Shown here: positions 37,121 through 45,453 of the stretch, in pieces
Layout of the letters: each line of letters starts with the position of its first letter
How positions within the stretch are numbered: the stretch's first letter is position 1
NCBI RefSeq assembly: GCF_018603515.1
Contig: NZ_JACATN010000003.1
Coordinates: 186,001-250,000 of the forward strand
Length of the DNA: 64,000 nt
Reading direction: 5' to 3'
From: Zobellia barbeyronii
GTDB taxonomy: Bacteria; Bacteroidota; Bacteroidia; Flavobacteriales; Flavobacteriaceae
The notes under the pieces: model-generated
What the model saw: only the letters and a program-made list of their open reading frames with translations
Told to the model about the DNA's origin: nothing
The model's database searches: none
Position numbers and translations under genes: made by a program

Positions 37121-38026
37121 ATGGACGCACTGCTCAACTTTCTAAATGACCCATTAGCCGCAAAGGTTTTAAAACTTTTGTTGTGGATTATCTTTATTGT
37201 TTTCTCCATTGGCTTTCTAAGGAAGCTGCTTAAAAAACGTATTAGTGATGTAACCATTAGATACAAGGCTCAAAAGGGTGTTGAGTTGGTTGGCTATTTT
37301 TTGATTTTCCTTTTGATATTGATTTCTTTTACCGTGAAAAGTATAGCGGACTATACTATTATCATCGGTCTGTTTACTGCGGGAATTACCTTTACGTTGC
37401 AAGAGCTCATTTTAAGTATAACAGGTTCATTTTACATTTTTTTTGTCCGTGTTTACAAACCTGGCGATAGAATTGAGATTAATGGAATAAAAGGCGATGT
37501 CATTGATATTGATAGTATTTACACAACCCTAATGGAATTGGGTGAATGGGTAAGTAGCGATAACTATTCTGGGCGGATTGTAAAAATCAGTAATTCCTTT
37601 GTTTTTAAAGGTCCTATTAAAAACTATTCTATGGATTTCCCTTTTCTGTGGGACGAGCTAAATATTATGGTTACCTATGAATCCGATATCGCATTAGCGA
37701 AAAAAATCATACTGGATGACGCCACAGAACTGCTTTCTGAATACACCAAAAACTCACTGACCAAATGGAAAGAAATGGTAGCTCATTATTATATTGAAGA
37801 CGCCACTCTAGAACCAACCATAGCACTAAAAATTACCGATAATTGGATTGAAATTAACCTAAGGTATATAACGGATTATAAGAGACGCCGCATTACAAAG
37901 AATCAACTTTTTGAGCGTATTCAACAATCTATAGTTGCCTCTAACGGTAAAGTAGTTTTAGCTTCTACTACGCTACAATTATTAAAAATACCCGACGTAA
38001 ATGTTCAGGTAAAGAGCTCAGTTTAA
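37121..38026 (+). CDS. Mechanosensitive ion channel (MscS family)
   Basis: A 301-residue inner-membrane protein with three hydrophobic segments (about 12-36, 50-70 and 75-105). The pore-lining end QELILSITGSFYIFFVRVYKPGDRIEI leads into the beta domain with RIVKISNSFVFKGPIKNYS, as in MscS. A cytoplasmic alpha/beta vestibule follows. It releases small solutes on membrane tension. It is followed 33 bases later by the endonuclease-fold gene. Confidence 0.88.
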   Translation: MDALLNFLNDPLAAKVLKLLLWIIFIVFSIGFLRKLLKKRISDVTIRYKAQKGVELVGYFLIFLLILISFTVKSIADYTIIIGLFTAGITFTLQELILSITGSFYIFFVRVYKPGDRIEINGIKGDVIDIDSIYTTLMELGEWVSSDNYSGRIVKISNSFVFKGPIKNYSMDFPFLWDELNIMVTYESDIALAKKIILDDATELLSEYTKNSLTKWKEMVAHYYIEDATLEPTIALKITDNWIEINLRYITDYKRRRITKNQLFERIQQSIVASNGKVVLASTTLQLLKIPDVNVQVKSSV

Positions 38027-38059
38027 AATAGATTTCATCCCCCTTTAATAACTCAACTT

Positions 38060-38899
38060 ATGAAAAAGGAAATCGACATTATAAAATCATCCGGTGCAAG
38101 GGCCCATTTTTCAATGGATAAGCTCCGTAACTCCCTTAAACACACAGGAGCAAATCACGAGTTGGTTGAGCATATTGTTGATCAAGTGCGCGATGAACTT
38201 TATGAAGGTATTTCTACCAATGAAATTTACAATAGAGCCTTTGCCCTATTGAAAAAAAAGAAATCCGTTTTTGCTTCAAAATATAAACTTAAAAAGGCGA
38301 TTTATGAGTTAGGACCAACGGGGTTTCCTTTTGAACGTTTTATTGGAGCCCTTTTGACTTATTCCGGTTATGAGACCAAAATAGGCATTGTTATGGACGG
38401 TATTTGTGTTACTCATGAAATTGATGTAGTAGCCGAAAAAAATGAAACCGTAACCATTATTGAATGTAAGTTTCATAGTGAAGAAGGTCGCAACTGCAAT
38501 GTTAAAGTACCGCTCTATATACATTCTCGCTACAATGATGTAAAGGCGCATTGGAAGACCAAAACAACGGAGACCAAAACCCTGAACCCCGGTTGGGTAG
38601 TGACCAACACACGTTTTACTTCGGATGCCATAAAATATGGTAAGTGCGTTAATTTATACCTTTTAAGTTGGGATTACCCTTTAAACGATGGTATCAAAGA
38701 CCGTATTGACAGGCTTGGTCTATACCCCATTACCGTTTCTACCATATTGACCAATCGTGAAAAACAATTCTTGTTAAGTAGAGATGTGGTTCTCTGCCGG
38801 GATCTATGGAAAGAAAAATTCTTGTTAGACCATTTGGGAATATCTAACACGCGTAAGGCAAAAATATTAAGCGAGGTTGAACAACTCTGTAATCTTTAA
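38060..38899 (+). CDS. ATP-cone domain fused to restriction-endonuclease-like domain
   Basis: A 279-residue protein. Residues 1-85 are an ATP-cone (KSSGARAHFSMDKLRNSL and helices), a nucleotide-sensing module best known from ribonucleotide reductases and NrdR. Residues 88-200 form a PD-(D/E)xK fold of Mrr type, with Asp122 (HEIDVVAE), then Glu135 and Lys137 (IIECKFH). The C-terminal 80 residues look helical. It could be a nucleotide-gated nuclease. It is followed 3 bases later by a beta-CASP RNA nuclease, so the two probably act together. Function is inference. Confidence 0.75.
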   Translation: MKKEIDIIKSSGARAHFSMDKLRNSLKHTGANHELVEHIVDQVRDELYEGISTNEIYNRAFALLKKKKSVFASKYKLKKAIYELGPTGFPFERFIGALLTYSGYETKIGIVMDGICVTHEIDVVAEKNETVTIIECKFHSEEGRNCNVKVPLYIHSRYNDVKAHWKTKTTETKTLNPGWVVTNTRFTSDAIKYGKCVNLYLLSWDYPLNDGIKDRIDRLGLYPITVSTILTNREKQFLLSRDVVLCRDLWKEKFLLDHLGISNTRKAKILSEVEQLCNL

Positions 38900-38902
38900 G
38901 CT

Positions 38903-40273
38903 ATGAACAAAGTAAAAATTCACTTTTTGGGTGCCTCTGGCACAGTAACCGGATCAAAGTTTTACCTAGAAACACCAGAACTCAATGTAATGGTAGACTG
39001 TGGAATGTATCAGGGTTTAAAAGAATTACGGCAATTGAACTGGGAACCCTTACCTATTGATACCTCAAAAATTGATGTGGTGTTACTAACACATGGGCAT
39101 TTAGATCATACAGGGTATCTTCCTAGATTGGTCATGCAAGGCTTTCATGGAAAGATAATAGGCACGCCCCCAACTTTGGCTATAACCGAAATCATACTTT
39201 TGGATAGCGCCAAGATTCATGAAGAAGAGGCCGAACGCGCCAATAAAGAGGGGTATAGCAAACACGATCCAGCAAAACCTTTTTATACGCTTCGCGAAGC
39301 GGAAAGGGCAATAGATCTATTTTCTTCGGAAGAAAAAGATGAATGGATATCTCTTTCCGAACATGTTCGTTTCAGGTTCAATTTTAACGGACATATTATA
39401 GGCGCCACTTTTATAGAACTGGAGATTTTTGGAAAGCTATTTGTTTTTTCAGGTGATGTTGGTAGAGAACATGATCCCTTATTGGCACCACCAGAACATC
39501 CAAAATGGGCAGATTATCTTTTTATTGAAAGTACATACGGCAACAAGTTACATCCAAAGGAAGATGTAGAACAAATCTTGGTTGACCTGGTTACTGAAAC
39601 TATTAATCAAAGAGGAAACTTAATTATTCCATCCTTTGCCGTAGAGCGTTTACAGTCGCTCATGTACCTCCTATGGCAGTTATTTAAAAAGAACAGAATA
39701 CCCAACATTCCTATTTTTATTGATAGTCCCATGGGTAATAATGTGTTATCTGTTTTTGAACAATTTCCCGAGTGGCACAAACTCTCAAGCAAAGAATATG
39801 CGGCCATGTGCAGACACTTCAATATCATAAGCTCATATGCAGATACCTGGAAAACAATTGACGATACTAGACCAAAAATAGTAATTGCCGGTAGCGGTAT
39901 GGTTACTGGTGGAAGAGTACTCACCTATTTAAAACAGCTAATGGGCCGTTCTTCAACAACAATATTAATGGTAGGTCACCAAGCAGAAGGTACTAGGGGC
40001 AAACAACTTTTAGAAGGTGCTTATGAGTTGAAATTATTTGGAAAATATTATCCTGTGAAATCAAAAATATATCACTTAGAAAGTCTCTCTGGTCATGCAG
40101 ACCAAAAGGAGCTATTACATTGGATGCAAGACATTAAGAACATACCCGAAGAAGTTTTTCTTGTTCATGGTGAACCCTCTTCTCTAGATGCTTTTAGAGT
40201 AAAGATTCACGATGTATATAATTGGAACGTACACATTCCTAAACTGAACGAAATCAAAGAAATTATTTTATAA
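38903..40273 (+). CDS. MBL-fold beta-CASP RNA exonuclease (CPSF/YSH1 type)
   Basis: A 456-residue metallo-beta-lactamase-fold nuclease. The zinc motif THGHLDHTG is at 63-71, followed by GHIIGA, FSGDVGRE, the beta-CASP blocks IESTYGN and IAGSGMVTGGR, GHQAEGTRG, SGHADQ with the late His, and VHGEP. The set is complete, so it should be active in RNA cleavage or 5'-3' decay in the cytoplasm. It forms a tight pair with the ATP-cone/endonuclease gene upstream. Confidence 0.92.
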   Translation: MNKVKIHFLGASGTVTGSKFYLETPELNVMVDCGMYQGLKELRQLNWEPLPIDTSKIDVVLLTHGHLDHTGYLPRLVMQGFHGKIIGTPPTLAITEIILLDSAKIHEEEAERANKEGYSKHDPAKPFYTLREAERAIDLFSSEEKDEWISLSEHVRFRFNFNGHIIGATFIELEIFGKLFVFSGDVGREHDPLLAPPEHPKWADYLFIESTYGNKLHPKEDVEQILVDLVTETINQRGNLIIPSFAVERLQSLMYLLWQLFKKNRIPNIPIFIDSPMGNNVLSVFEQFPEWHKLSSKEYAAMCRHFNIISSYADTWKTIDDTRPKIVIAGSGMVTGGRVLTYLKQLMGRSSTTILMVGHQAEGTRGKQLLEGAYELKLFGKYYPVKSKIYHLESLSGHADQKELLHWMQDIKNIPEEVFLVHGEPSSLDAFRVKIHDVYNWNVHIPKLNEIKEIIL

Positions 40274-40282
40274 TTCAGTACC

Positions 40283-40294
40283 TGACCCAAGTCA
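40283..40294. promoter_or_regulatory. Crp/Fnr-type palindrome TGAC-N4-GTCA
   Basis: TGACCCAAGTCA lies in the gap between the RNA nuclease and the 144-residue protein gene, about 50 bases before that gene's ATG. Confidence 0.6.
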
Positions 40295-40343
40295 TTGTCT
40301 ACCAGCCTAACCGGTCTTAACTTTAATCTATATAACGAGAGCT

Positions 40344-40778
40344 ATGGTAACAAAAATGGAAACAGAAAAGTTAAATTGGACACGACAGAAAAACGAAGAG
40401 GAACTTTGTCGGGAAACTGAGCAATGGAAATCAAGTCTCAAATTTTCGGATAATGCTATTCTTTTTGTAGAACGTTTATTGAATTCGTATGTTTTTGAAC
40501 CAGACACCCCTGACCTTTTTGAGTGGTTACAAAACCATAAGATTAGATTACATAGGGTAAGAGCGGCAAAAAAAGAAATTCAAGAAGAAATTCGTCAACA
40601 CAAAAATATGTTGGCCGGAATCTTAGAATCCGCTGCAGATTCTTGCGATGCCAGTTTCCTTAAAAGACATGCCATATTACAGCAAAAAGTAAATGCATGT
40701 ACTAAAGATTTTAAGGATTTAAAGGCAGATGTATTCAATTATGCAGGGGCAATACTAAGGAAGAAGCGTAAACCCTAA
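40344..40778 (+). CDS. Hypothetical helical protein
   Basis: A 144-residue, charged, almost wholly helical protein with no signal peptide; Met5 is an alternative start. RAAKKEIQEEIRQHKNMLAGIL looks like a coiled coil. No family was recognised. It has its own Crp/Fnr-type palindrome about 50 bases upstream, so it probably belongs to the same stress regulon as the neighbours. Confidence 0.6.
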   Translation: MVTKMETEKLNWTRQKNEEELCRETEQWKSSLKFSDNAILFVERLLNSYVFEPDTPDLFEWLQNHKIRLHRVRAAKKEIQEEIRQHKNMLAGILESAADSCDASFLKRHAILQQKVNACTKDFKDLKADVFNYAGAILRKKRKP

Positions 40779-40808
40779 AGACCACCTTATCTTAAGCTCT
40801 TTAGGAAA

Positions 40809-40820
40809 TGACTATTGTCA
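40809..40820. promoter_or_regulatory. Crp/Fnr-type palindrome TGAC-N4-GTCA
   Basis: TGACTATTGTCA is flanked symmetrically (AAATGAC / GTCATTT). It lies about 100 bases upstream of the lipoprotein gene at 40921. Confidence 0.6.
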
Positions 40821-40920
40821 TTTTAATTTGCCCTTATATATCTTATCTTGCGCCCAACTCTTATTGGGCGCAACTTCAAATAAGCACAATTAAGAATACG
40901 TTGATAGAAGAAAATAAGTT

Positions 40921-41556
40921 ATGAAAAAACTCTCTGCACTACTCTTATTAGTTGTTTTAGGTTGTTCGTCAACAAGTTTGGTCGAAAATTGGAAAAACCC
41001 TGATATCGTCTTATTCGATGCGCAAAAAGTACTTATTGTAGGTATGACCCAAAACCAAGATGCTAGAGAAAGTTTTGAAGCCCGCCTACAAAAAGAGTTT
41101 ACCAAGAGAAATGTGGAGGCCATGCAAAGCCTAGATGTTTTTGATGTATCCTTTACCGATAAAAGAAAAACAGAAAAAGAACTAGATGATGTAGAGGAAA
41201 GTCTATTAGATAAGGGCTTTGACGCTATTTTATTTACCAAAATTACCGGTTCTGAAAACAGGGAAAGTTTTTTAAGTGCTATTTCTAGATTAGATAACCA
41301 CAAAGGACGCTTTAATGAGGACTATCTAGACAATCAAGATATTTATTACGATGATACTTACTACGATGATTTTAATGTCTACCATGCAGAAACTACGCTG
41401 TACTGTATTTGCGCTGGTAAAGATAGATCTATGATTTGGAGAGGTAGTATAGATATCTCAGACCCAAAAAATATAGAAAAATCCGTGGATGATTATATAC
41501 AGCTTGTTGTTACCGCCATGGAAGAGCAAGACCTAATCTTTAGAAAAGAAAAATAG
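40921..41556 (+). CDS. Putative lipoprotein, unknown function
   Basis: A 211-residue lipoprotein with the lipobox VVLGC (Cys about 15) and the start SSTSLVENWKNPD, as in small lipoproteins found near stress genes. A low-complexity stretch DNQDIYYDDTYYDDFNVYH lies in the middle, and CICAGKDRSMIWRGSIDI follows. No known domain can be assigned with confidence. A Crp/Fnr-type palindrome lies upstream. Confidence 0.6.
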   Translation: MKKLSALLLLVVLGCSSTSLVENWKNPDIVLFDAQKVLIVGMTQNQDARESFEARLQKEFTKRNVEAMQSLDVFDVSFTDKRKTEKELDDVEESLLDKGFDAILFTKITGSENRESFLSAISRLDNHKGRFNEDYLDNQDIYYDDTYYDDFNVYHAETTLYCICAGKDRSMIWRGSIDISDPKNIEKSVDDYIQLVVTAMEEQDLIFRKEK

Positions 41557-41702
41557 CTTTCTTTAAGTCAATGTTTCATCACTTTTGCAGAAATTACTTG
41601 TTAGGGTTCTACCCTACTACCGAGGTCTATTTTATTTCCCGATTGTATTTGCTAAATTTAGCTACTTGAACGGCAAACCTGTCGCTCTTAATTGGAAAAT
41701 CC

Positions 41703-42131
41703 ATGGAAGATCTACAGCTGAAAATTAATCCTGAAGTAGCATTAGTTTTTGATAAATATCCAGAGAGCGTTCGGAATCAAATGTTGGCCTTACGAAAATT
41801 GGTGATTGAAACGGCTAAAGAAATTGATGGTGTACATCAGTTAGAAGAAACCCTAAAATGGGGAGAACCCAGTTACCTGACTAAAATAGGCAGCACGCTC
41901 CGTATGGATTGGAAAGCCAAATCTCCCGACCAATATGCCCTCTATTTTAAATGTACCAGCAGATTGGTAGAAACTTTTAAAGTCGTTTTTAAAAACACTT
42001 TTGACTTTGAAGGAAAAAGAGCAATTGTTTTTAAGCTTGATAATGAAATCCCTACCGAAGAACTTACCTATTGCATAAAAGCTGCCCTAACGTATCATAA
42101 AGTAAAACACCTGCCTACATTGGGTATTTAA
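41703..42131 (+). CDS. DUF1801-domain protein
   Basis: A 142-residue cytoplasmic protein with the DUF1801 pattern: FDKYPESVRNQMLALRKLV at the start, LKWGEPSYL in the middle, and DQYALYFKCTSRL later. The family resembles the YdhG/iron-chaperone fold, but function is not established. It is followed six bases later by the YdeI-type gene, so the two are probably co-transcribed. Confidence 0.75.
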   Translation: MEDLQLKINPEVALVFDKYPESVRNQMLALRKLVIETAKEIDGVHQLEETLKWGEPSYLTKIGSTLRMDWKAKSPDQYALYFKCTSRLVETFKVVFKNTFDFEGKRAIVFKLDNEIPTEELTYCIKAALTYHKVKHLPTLGI

Positions 42132-42137
42132 GAAGCT

Positions 42138-42719
42138 ATGGCAAAGATGGAAACAGAAAGTTACTGCCCTGCAAACCCTAAAGAATGGCGGTCATGGTTG
42201 GAAGAAAACCATGTGCAAGAGGACTCAGTTTGGTTGATCATCCATAAAAAAAATACAACCAACACCAATTTATCTTGGAGCGAAGCTGTAGACCACGCAC
42301 TTTGTTTTGGTTGGATAGACAGTACCAAAAGAACAATAGACTCGGAGAAATACAAACAGTATTTTTGCAAACGAAAAGCAGTAAGTAATTGGTCTAAAAT
42401 CAACAAAGAGAAAGTAACGCATCTTATAGAAAAAGACCTAATGACCGATGCTGGCCACAAAAGTATTGCTATAGCAAAGACCAATGGTTCGTGGACTATA
42501 TTGGATGCCGTTGAAGCCTTAGAAATCCCACCAGACCTAGCCGAGGAATTACAAAAAAGAAAAGGCGCTGAAGATTTTTTTACTGCATTAAGCAAATCCG
42601 GAAAAAAAATCCTGTTATATTGGGTGATTTCTGCCAAAAGAAAAGAAACTCGGCAAAAACGAATTTTGGAAATCGTAGAGAATGCCAGTAAAAACCTAAA
42701 ACCAAAGCAGTTCAGGTAA
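42138..42719 (+). CDS. YdeI/OmpD-associated family protein
   Basis: A 193-residue cytoplasmic protein. SWSEAVDHALCFGWIDSTKR and FCKRKAVSNWSKINKEKV are the hallmark segments of this family, and a C-terminal block KRKETRQKRILEIVENA follows. Members are linked to peptide and stress resistance in other bacteria, but the molecular role is not known. It forms a pair with the DUF1801 gene. Confidence 0.8.
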   Translation: MAKMETESYCPANPKEWRSWLEENHVQEDSVWLIIHKKNTTNTNLSWSEAVDHALCFGWIDSTKRTIDSEKYKQYFCKRKAVSNWSKINKEKVTHLIEKDLMTDAGHKSIAIAKTNGSWTILDAVEALEIPPDLAEELQKRKGAEDFFTALSKSGKKILLYWVISAKRKETRQKRILEIVENASKNLKPKQFR

Positions 42720-42778
42720 AGGAAAAACAGCTACTTTTAAAATTCTAGTGGTTACCCCTACCAACAATATTCGCTATT

Positions 42779-44215
42779 ATGAAAAAACTATTTTTTCTAC
42801 TCTTACTCTTATTAAACTTTAATGCGCTAACCGCACAAGAAACTCTTCAAAAAAACAGGGTTATAATATTAACAGATATTGAAGCAGACCCAGACGACAC
42901 ACAATCATTGGTCCGTTTACTAGTATACTCAAATGAAATAGACATTAAGGGTATTGTTGCTACCACTTCCTGCTGGCTTAAGGACAGTGTGCACCCAGAA
43001 TCTATAACTAGGATACTAGAAGCCTATGACAAAGTACAACCCAATCTAAAACAACATCATCCTGATTTTCCCGAAGCCGACGATTTATTAGCAGTAGTAA
43101 AAACAGGTTTACCCGTTTACGGAATGTTGGGTGTTGGTGAAGGAAAAGACTCTGAAGGCTCTGATTGGATTATTAAAACTCTTGAGGAAGATGATGATCG
43201 CCCGCTATGGATTTCGGTCTGGGGAGGCTCATCTACATTGGCACAAGCACTATTCACAATAAAAGCGACGAAAACGAGACAAGAACAAAAACGACTAATT
43301 TCCAAACTCCGCGTTTATGCTATTTCTGACCAAGATGATAGTAGTATCTGGATCAGGGATAATTTTCACGACCTCTTTTATATTGTGAGTCCCGGAGATG
43401 ATTATGGTACCGCCACTTGGCAAGGAATCAACAGCGTTATACCAGATAATGACAATACAGAAATTAGTAACCCGTGGATTGTAGAGAATATTCAACAAGC
43501 ACACGGACCTCTTGGTGCCGCCTATCCTGATGTTGCTTATGGAATGGAAGGTGATACGCCAGCATTCCTTTCTCTTATCCCTAATGGGTTAAACTTTGCT
43601 GAACACCCTAATTGGGGAGGCTGGGGTGGTAGATACGAATTTTACAAGCCTTATTTCTCTGGAAGAAAACAAGGGAATTCTGGTGTCCCGTTTGAGGTTG
43701 AAACTAGAGAAATATGGACAAACGCCGAAGACAGCTATACGCCTTACGTTGCAAGTGAGTATGGAAGAACAATAACTTCAGACACTTTAAATTTCACAAG
43801 CGATAAAGCATCCTTATGGCGTTGGCGAGACGATTTTCAAAATGATTTTGCCGCCCGAATGGATTGGTGTACGCTACCTTATGAAGAAGCCAATCACGCT
43901 CCAATTATTGTGCTAAATCATCCTGAGAACATTACTATAGAATCTGGTAAAAGCATCACTTTTGATGCCGCTAATTCTACTGATCCGGACGGAGATAACT
44001 TAAGTTATCTGTGGTATAATTATCCTGAAGCGGGTACGTACGAAGAACCTCTACATATTGAGGGCACAAAAAACCTGCATTTTGCCAAAATCAATACGCC
44101 TAGACTTAGGGAAGAGGTAACCGCTCATTATATTCTAAAAGTAACCGATAAGGGCGAACCTGCATTATCTAGCTACAAACGAATTATCGTTACGATTAAA
44201 CCCCGAGTTTATTAG
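42779..44215 (+). CDS. Secreted nucleoside-hydrolase-like protein (DUF1593)
   Basis: A 478-residue secreted protein with a signal peptide (1-19). The N-terminal domain (about 24-300) has TDIEADPDDTQSLVRLL, a variant of the Asp-rich calcium/ribose site of nucleoside hydrolases, and WISVWGGSSTLAQAL. It matches the DUF1593 family often annotated as cellulose-binding. A C-terminal Ig/PKD-like domain (about 380-475; ITFDAANSTDPDGDNLSYLW) follows. Catalysis on a glycoside is possible but unproven. It is convergent to the lactate dehydrogenase with five bases between stops and may serve PUL2. Confidence 0.75.
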   Translation: MKKLFFLLLLLLNFNALTAQETLQKNRVIILTDIEADPDDTQSLVRLLVYSNEIDIKGIVATTSCWLKDSVHPESITRILEAYDKVQPNLKQHHPDFPEADDLLAVVKTGLPVYGMLGVGEGKDSEGSDWIIKTLEEDDDRPLWISVWGGSSTLAQALFTIKATKTRQEQKRLISKLRVYAISDQDDSSIWIRDNFHDLFYIVSPGDDYGTATWQGINSVIPDNDNTEISNPWIVENIQQAHGPLGAAYPDVAYGMEGDTPAFLSLIPNGLNFAEHPNWGGWGGRYEFYKPYFSGRKQGNSGVPFEVETREIWTNAEDSYTPYVASEYGRTITSDTLNFTSDKASLWRWRDDFQNDFAARMDWCTLPYEEANHAPIIVLNHPENITIESGKSITFDAANSTDPDGDNLSYLWYNYPEAGTYEEPLHIEGTKNLHFAKINTPRLREEVTAHYILKVTDKGEPALSSYKRIIVTIKPRVY

Positions 44216-44220
44216 CGTGT

Positions 44221-45384
44221 CTATTTTTTAATCAAATGGTTGGGGAAATCTGAAACCCGTTCACAACAAATCTGCTCCATAACCTGTTGTAATTCGGTTT
44301 TAAGTAATGATATGGTGTGGTTTCCTCCGTTGTTACCAAGGGCGCTTACACCGTACATAAACGAGCGTCCCATAAAAGTGAATTTAGCACCACTAGCCAA
44401 AGCCCTGGCTACATCAGGGCCGGAACGTATACCGCTATCCATCATTACGGTTAACTGCTCTCCATACTTTTCTGCTATTCTACATAATGGTTTTATGGTA
44501 GATTCTCCCGCATCTAATTGCCTACCGCCATGATTGGAAACAATGACACCATCTATACCTAACCTCACCGCTTTTTCCGCATCAGCTTCATTGGCTACTC
44601 CTTTCAGAACCAACTTGCCTTTCCACATATCTCGAATCGGTTTAATTTTCTCCTCATTCAATCTTCCTGAAAAGGTCTGATCCATGAACTTACCCAATTG
44701 TTTTAAATCCAATCCTTTGGGCATGTAGGGTTTTAAAGTCTCAAAACTAGGTTGCCCGTGAATAAGCGTTTTCATTGCCCATTCCGGTTTACCCATAATC
44801 TGAAGTATATTTTTAACGGACATTTTAGGAGGCATTGCCAATCCGTTTCTAATATCCCGTGGTCTAAAACCAAAAGTAGGTACGTCACAAAGAATAACCA
44901 AAACTGGACATTCCGCAGCGGCAGCCCTTTTTATAATATCATCACGCAACGAATTTTCTGCTGGATGATACAATTGAAACCAAGCATTACCTTCCGTTAT
45001 CTCAGAAATTCGTTCAATACTACTGGTGCTTACCGTACTTAATACAAAAGGGATATTATGCTCAAAAGCTGCTTTCGCTAAAATCTCAGGTGCATTAGGC
45101 CACATAAGACCTTGCAAACCAACCGGTGCTATACCAAAAGGAGCATCATACGTATGACCAAAAAGTTCCGTTTTCATGACGGATTCCGTGTGCTTACTTA
45201 GGTAATACGGTAAAAGTTCAACATCTCGTATTTCAGCTGTGTTCTTATGTAGGTTCACATCTTCGTTACATCCTCCATCCAAATACTCGAAAGCAAATTT
45301 TGGAATCTTTCGCATCGCCTTGTTTCGCAAATCAGCAATAGACGGATACCGAGGATCGAATCCTGTTTTAGATTTTTTTCCCAT
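44221..45384 (-). CDS. lldD: FMN-dependent L-lactate dehydrogenase-like alpha-hydroxy acid oxidase
   Basis: A 387-residue flavoenzyme. The FMN-barrel shows Lys261 (LVLKGV) and the catalytic block SNHGGRQLD with His285 and Arg288. In a fucose pathway ending in pyruvate and L-lactate, oxidation of L-lactate to pyruvate is the obvious role. It is last in the six-gene operon, 69 bases after FucP, with an intercistronic stem-loop between. Other alpha-hydroxy acids cannot be excluded. Confidence 0.88.
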   Translation of the reverse strand: MGKKSKTGFDPRYPSIADLRNKAMRKIPKFAFEYLDGGCNEDVNLHKNTAEIRDVELLPYYLSKHTESVMKTELFGHTYDAPFGIAPVGLQGLMWPNAPEILAKAAFEHNIPFVLSTVSTSSIERISEITEGNAWFQLYHPAENSLRDDIIKRAAAAECPVLVILCDVPTFGFRPRDIRNGLAMPPKMSVKNILQIMGKPEWAMKTLIHGQPSFETLKPYMPKGLDLKQLGKFMDQTFSGRLNEEKIKPIRDMWKGKLVLKGVANEADAEKAVRLGIDGVIVSNHGGRQLDAGESTIKPLCRIAEKYGEQLTVMMDSGIRSGPDVARALASGAKFTFMGRSFMYGVSALGNNGGNHTISLLKTELQQVMEQICCERVSDFPNHLIKK

Positions 45385-45403
45385 TGTAGTAAGTTATAGG
45401 TAA

Positions 45404-45429
45404 AATGGCACGCATTAAAAGGTGCCATT
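45404..45429 (-). terminator. Intercistronic stem-loop before lldD
   Basis: An 8 bp stem AATGGCAC / GTGCCATT with a ten-base loop, between the FucP and lactate dehydrogenase genes. No T run follows, so attenuation or RNA processing is more likely than full termination. Confidence 0.45.
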
Positions 45430-45453
45430 CAAATTTTATATCAAAAATAAATT

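Noticed and set aside
42161-42637. 158-codon minus-strand open frame
   Set aside because: Antisense to the YdeI-family gene, which has strong family motifs.
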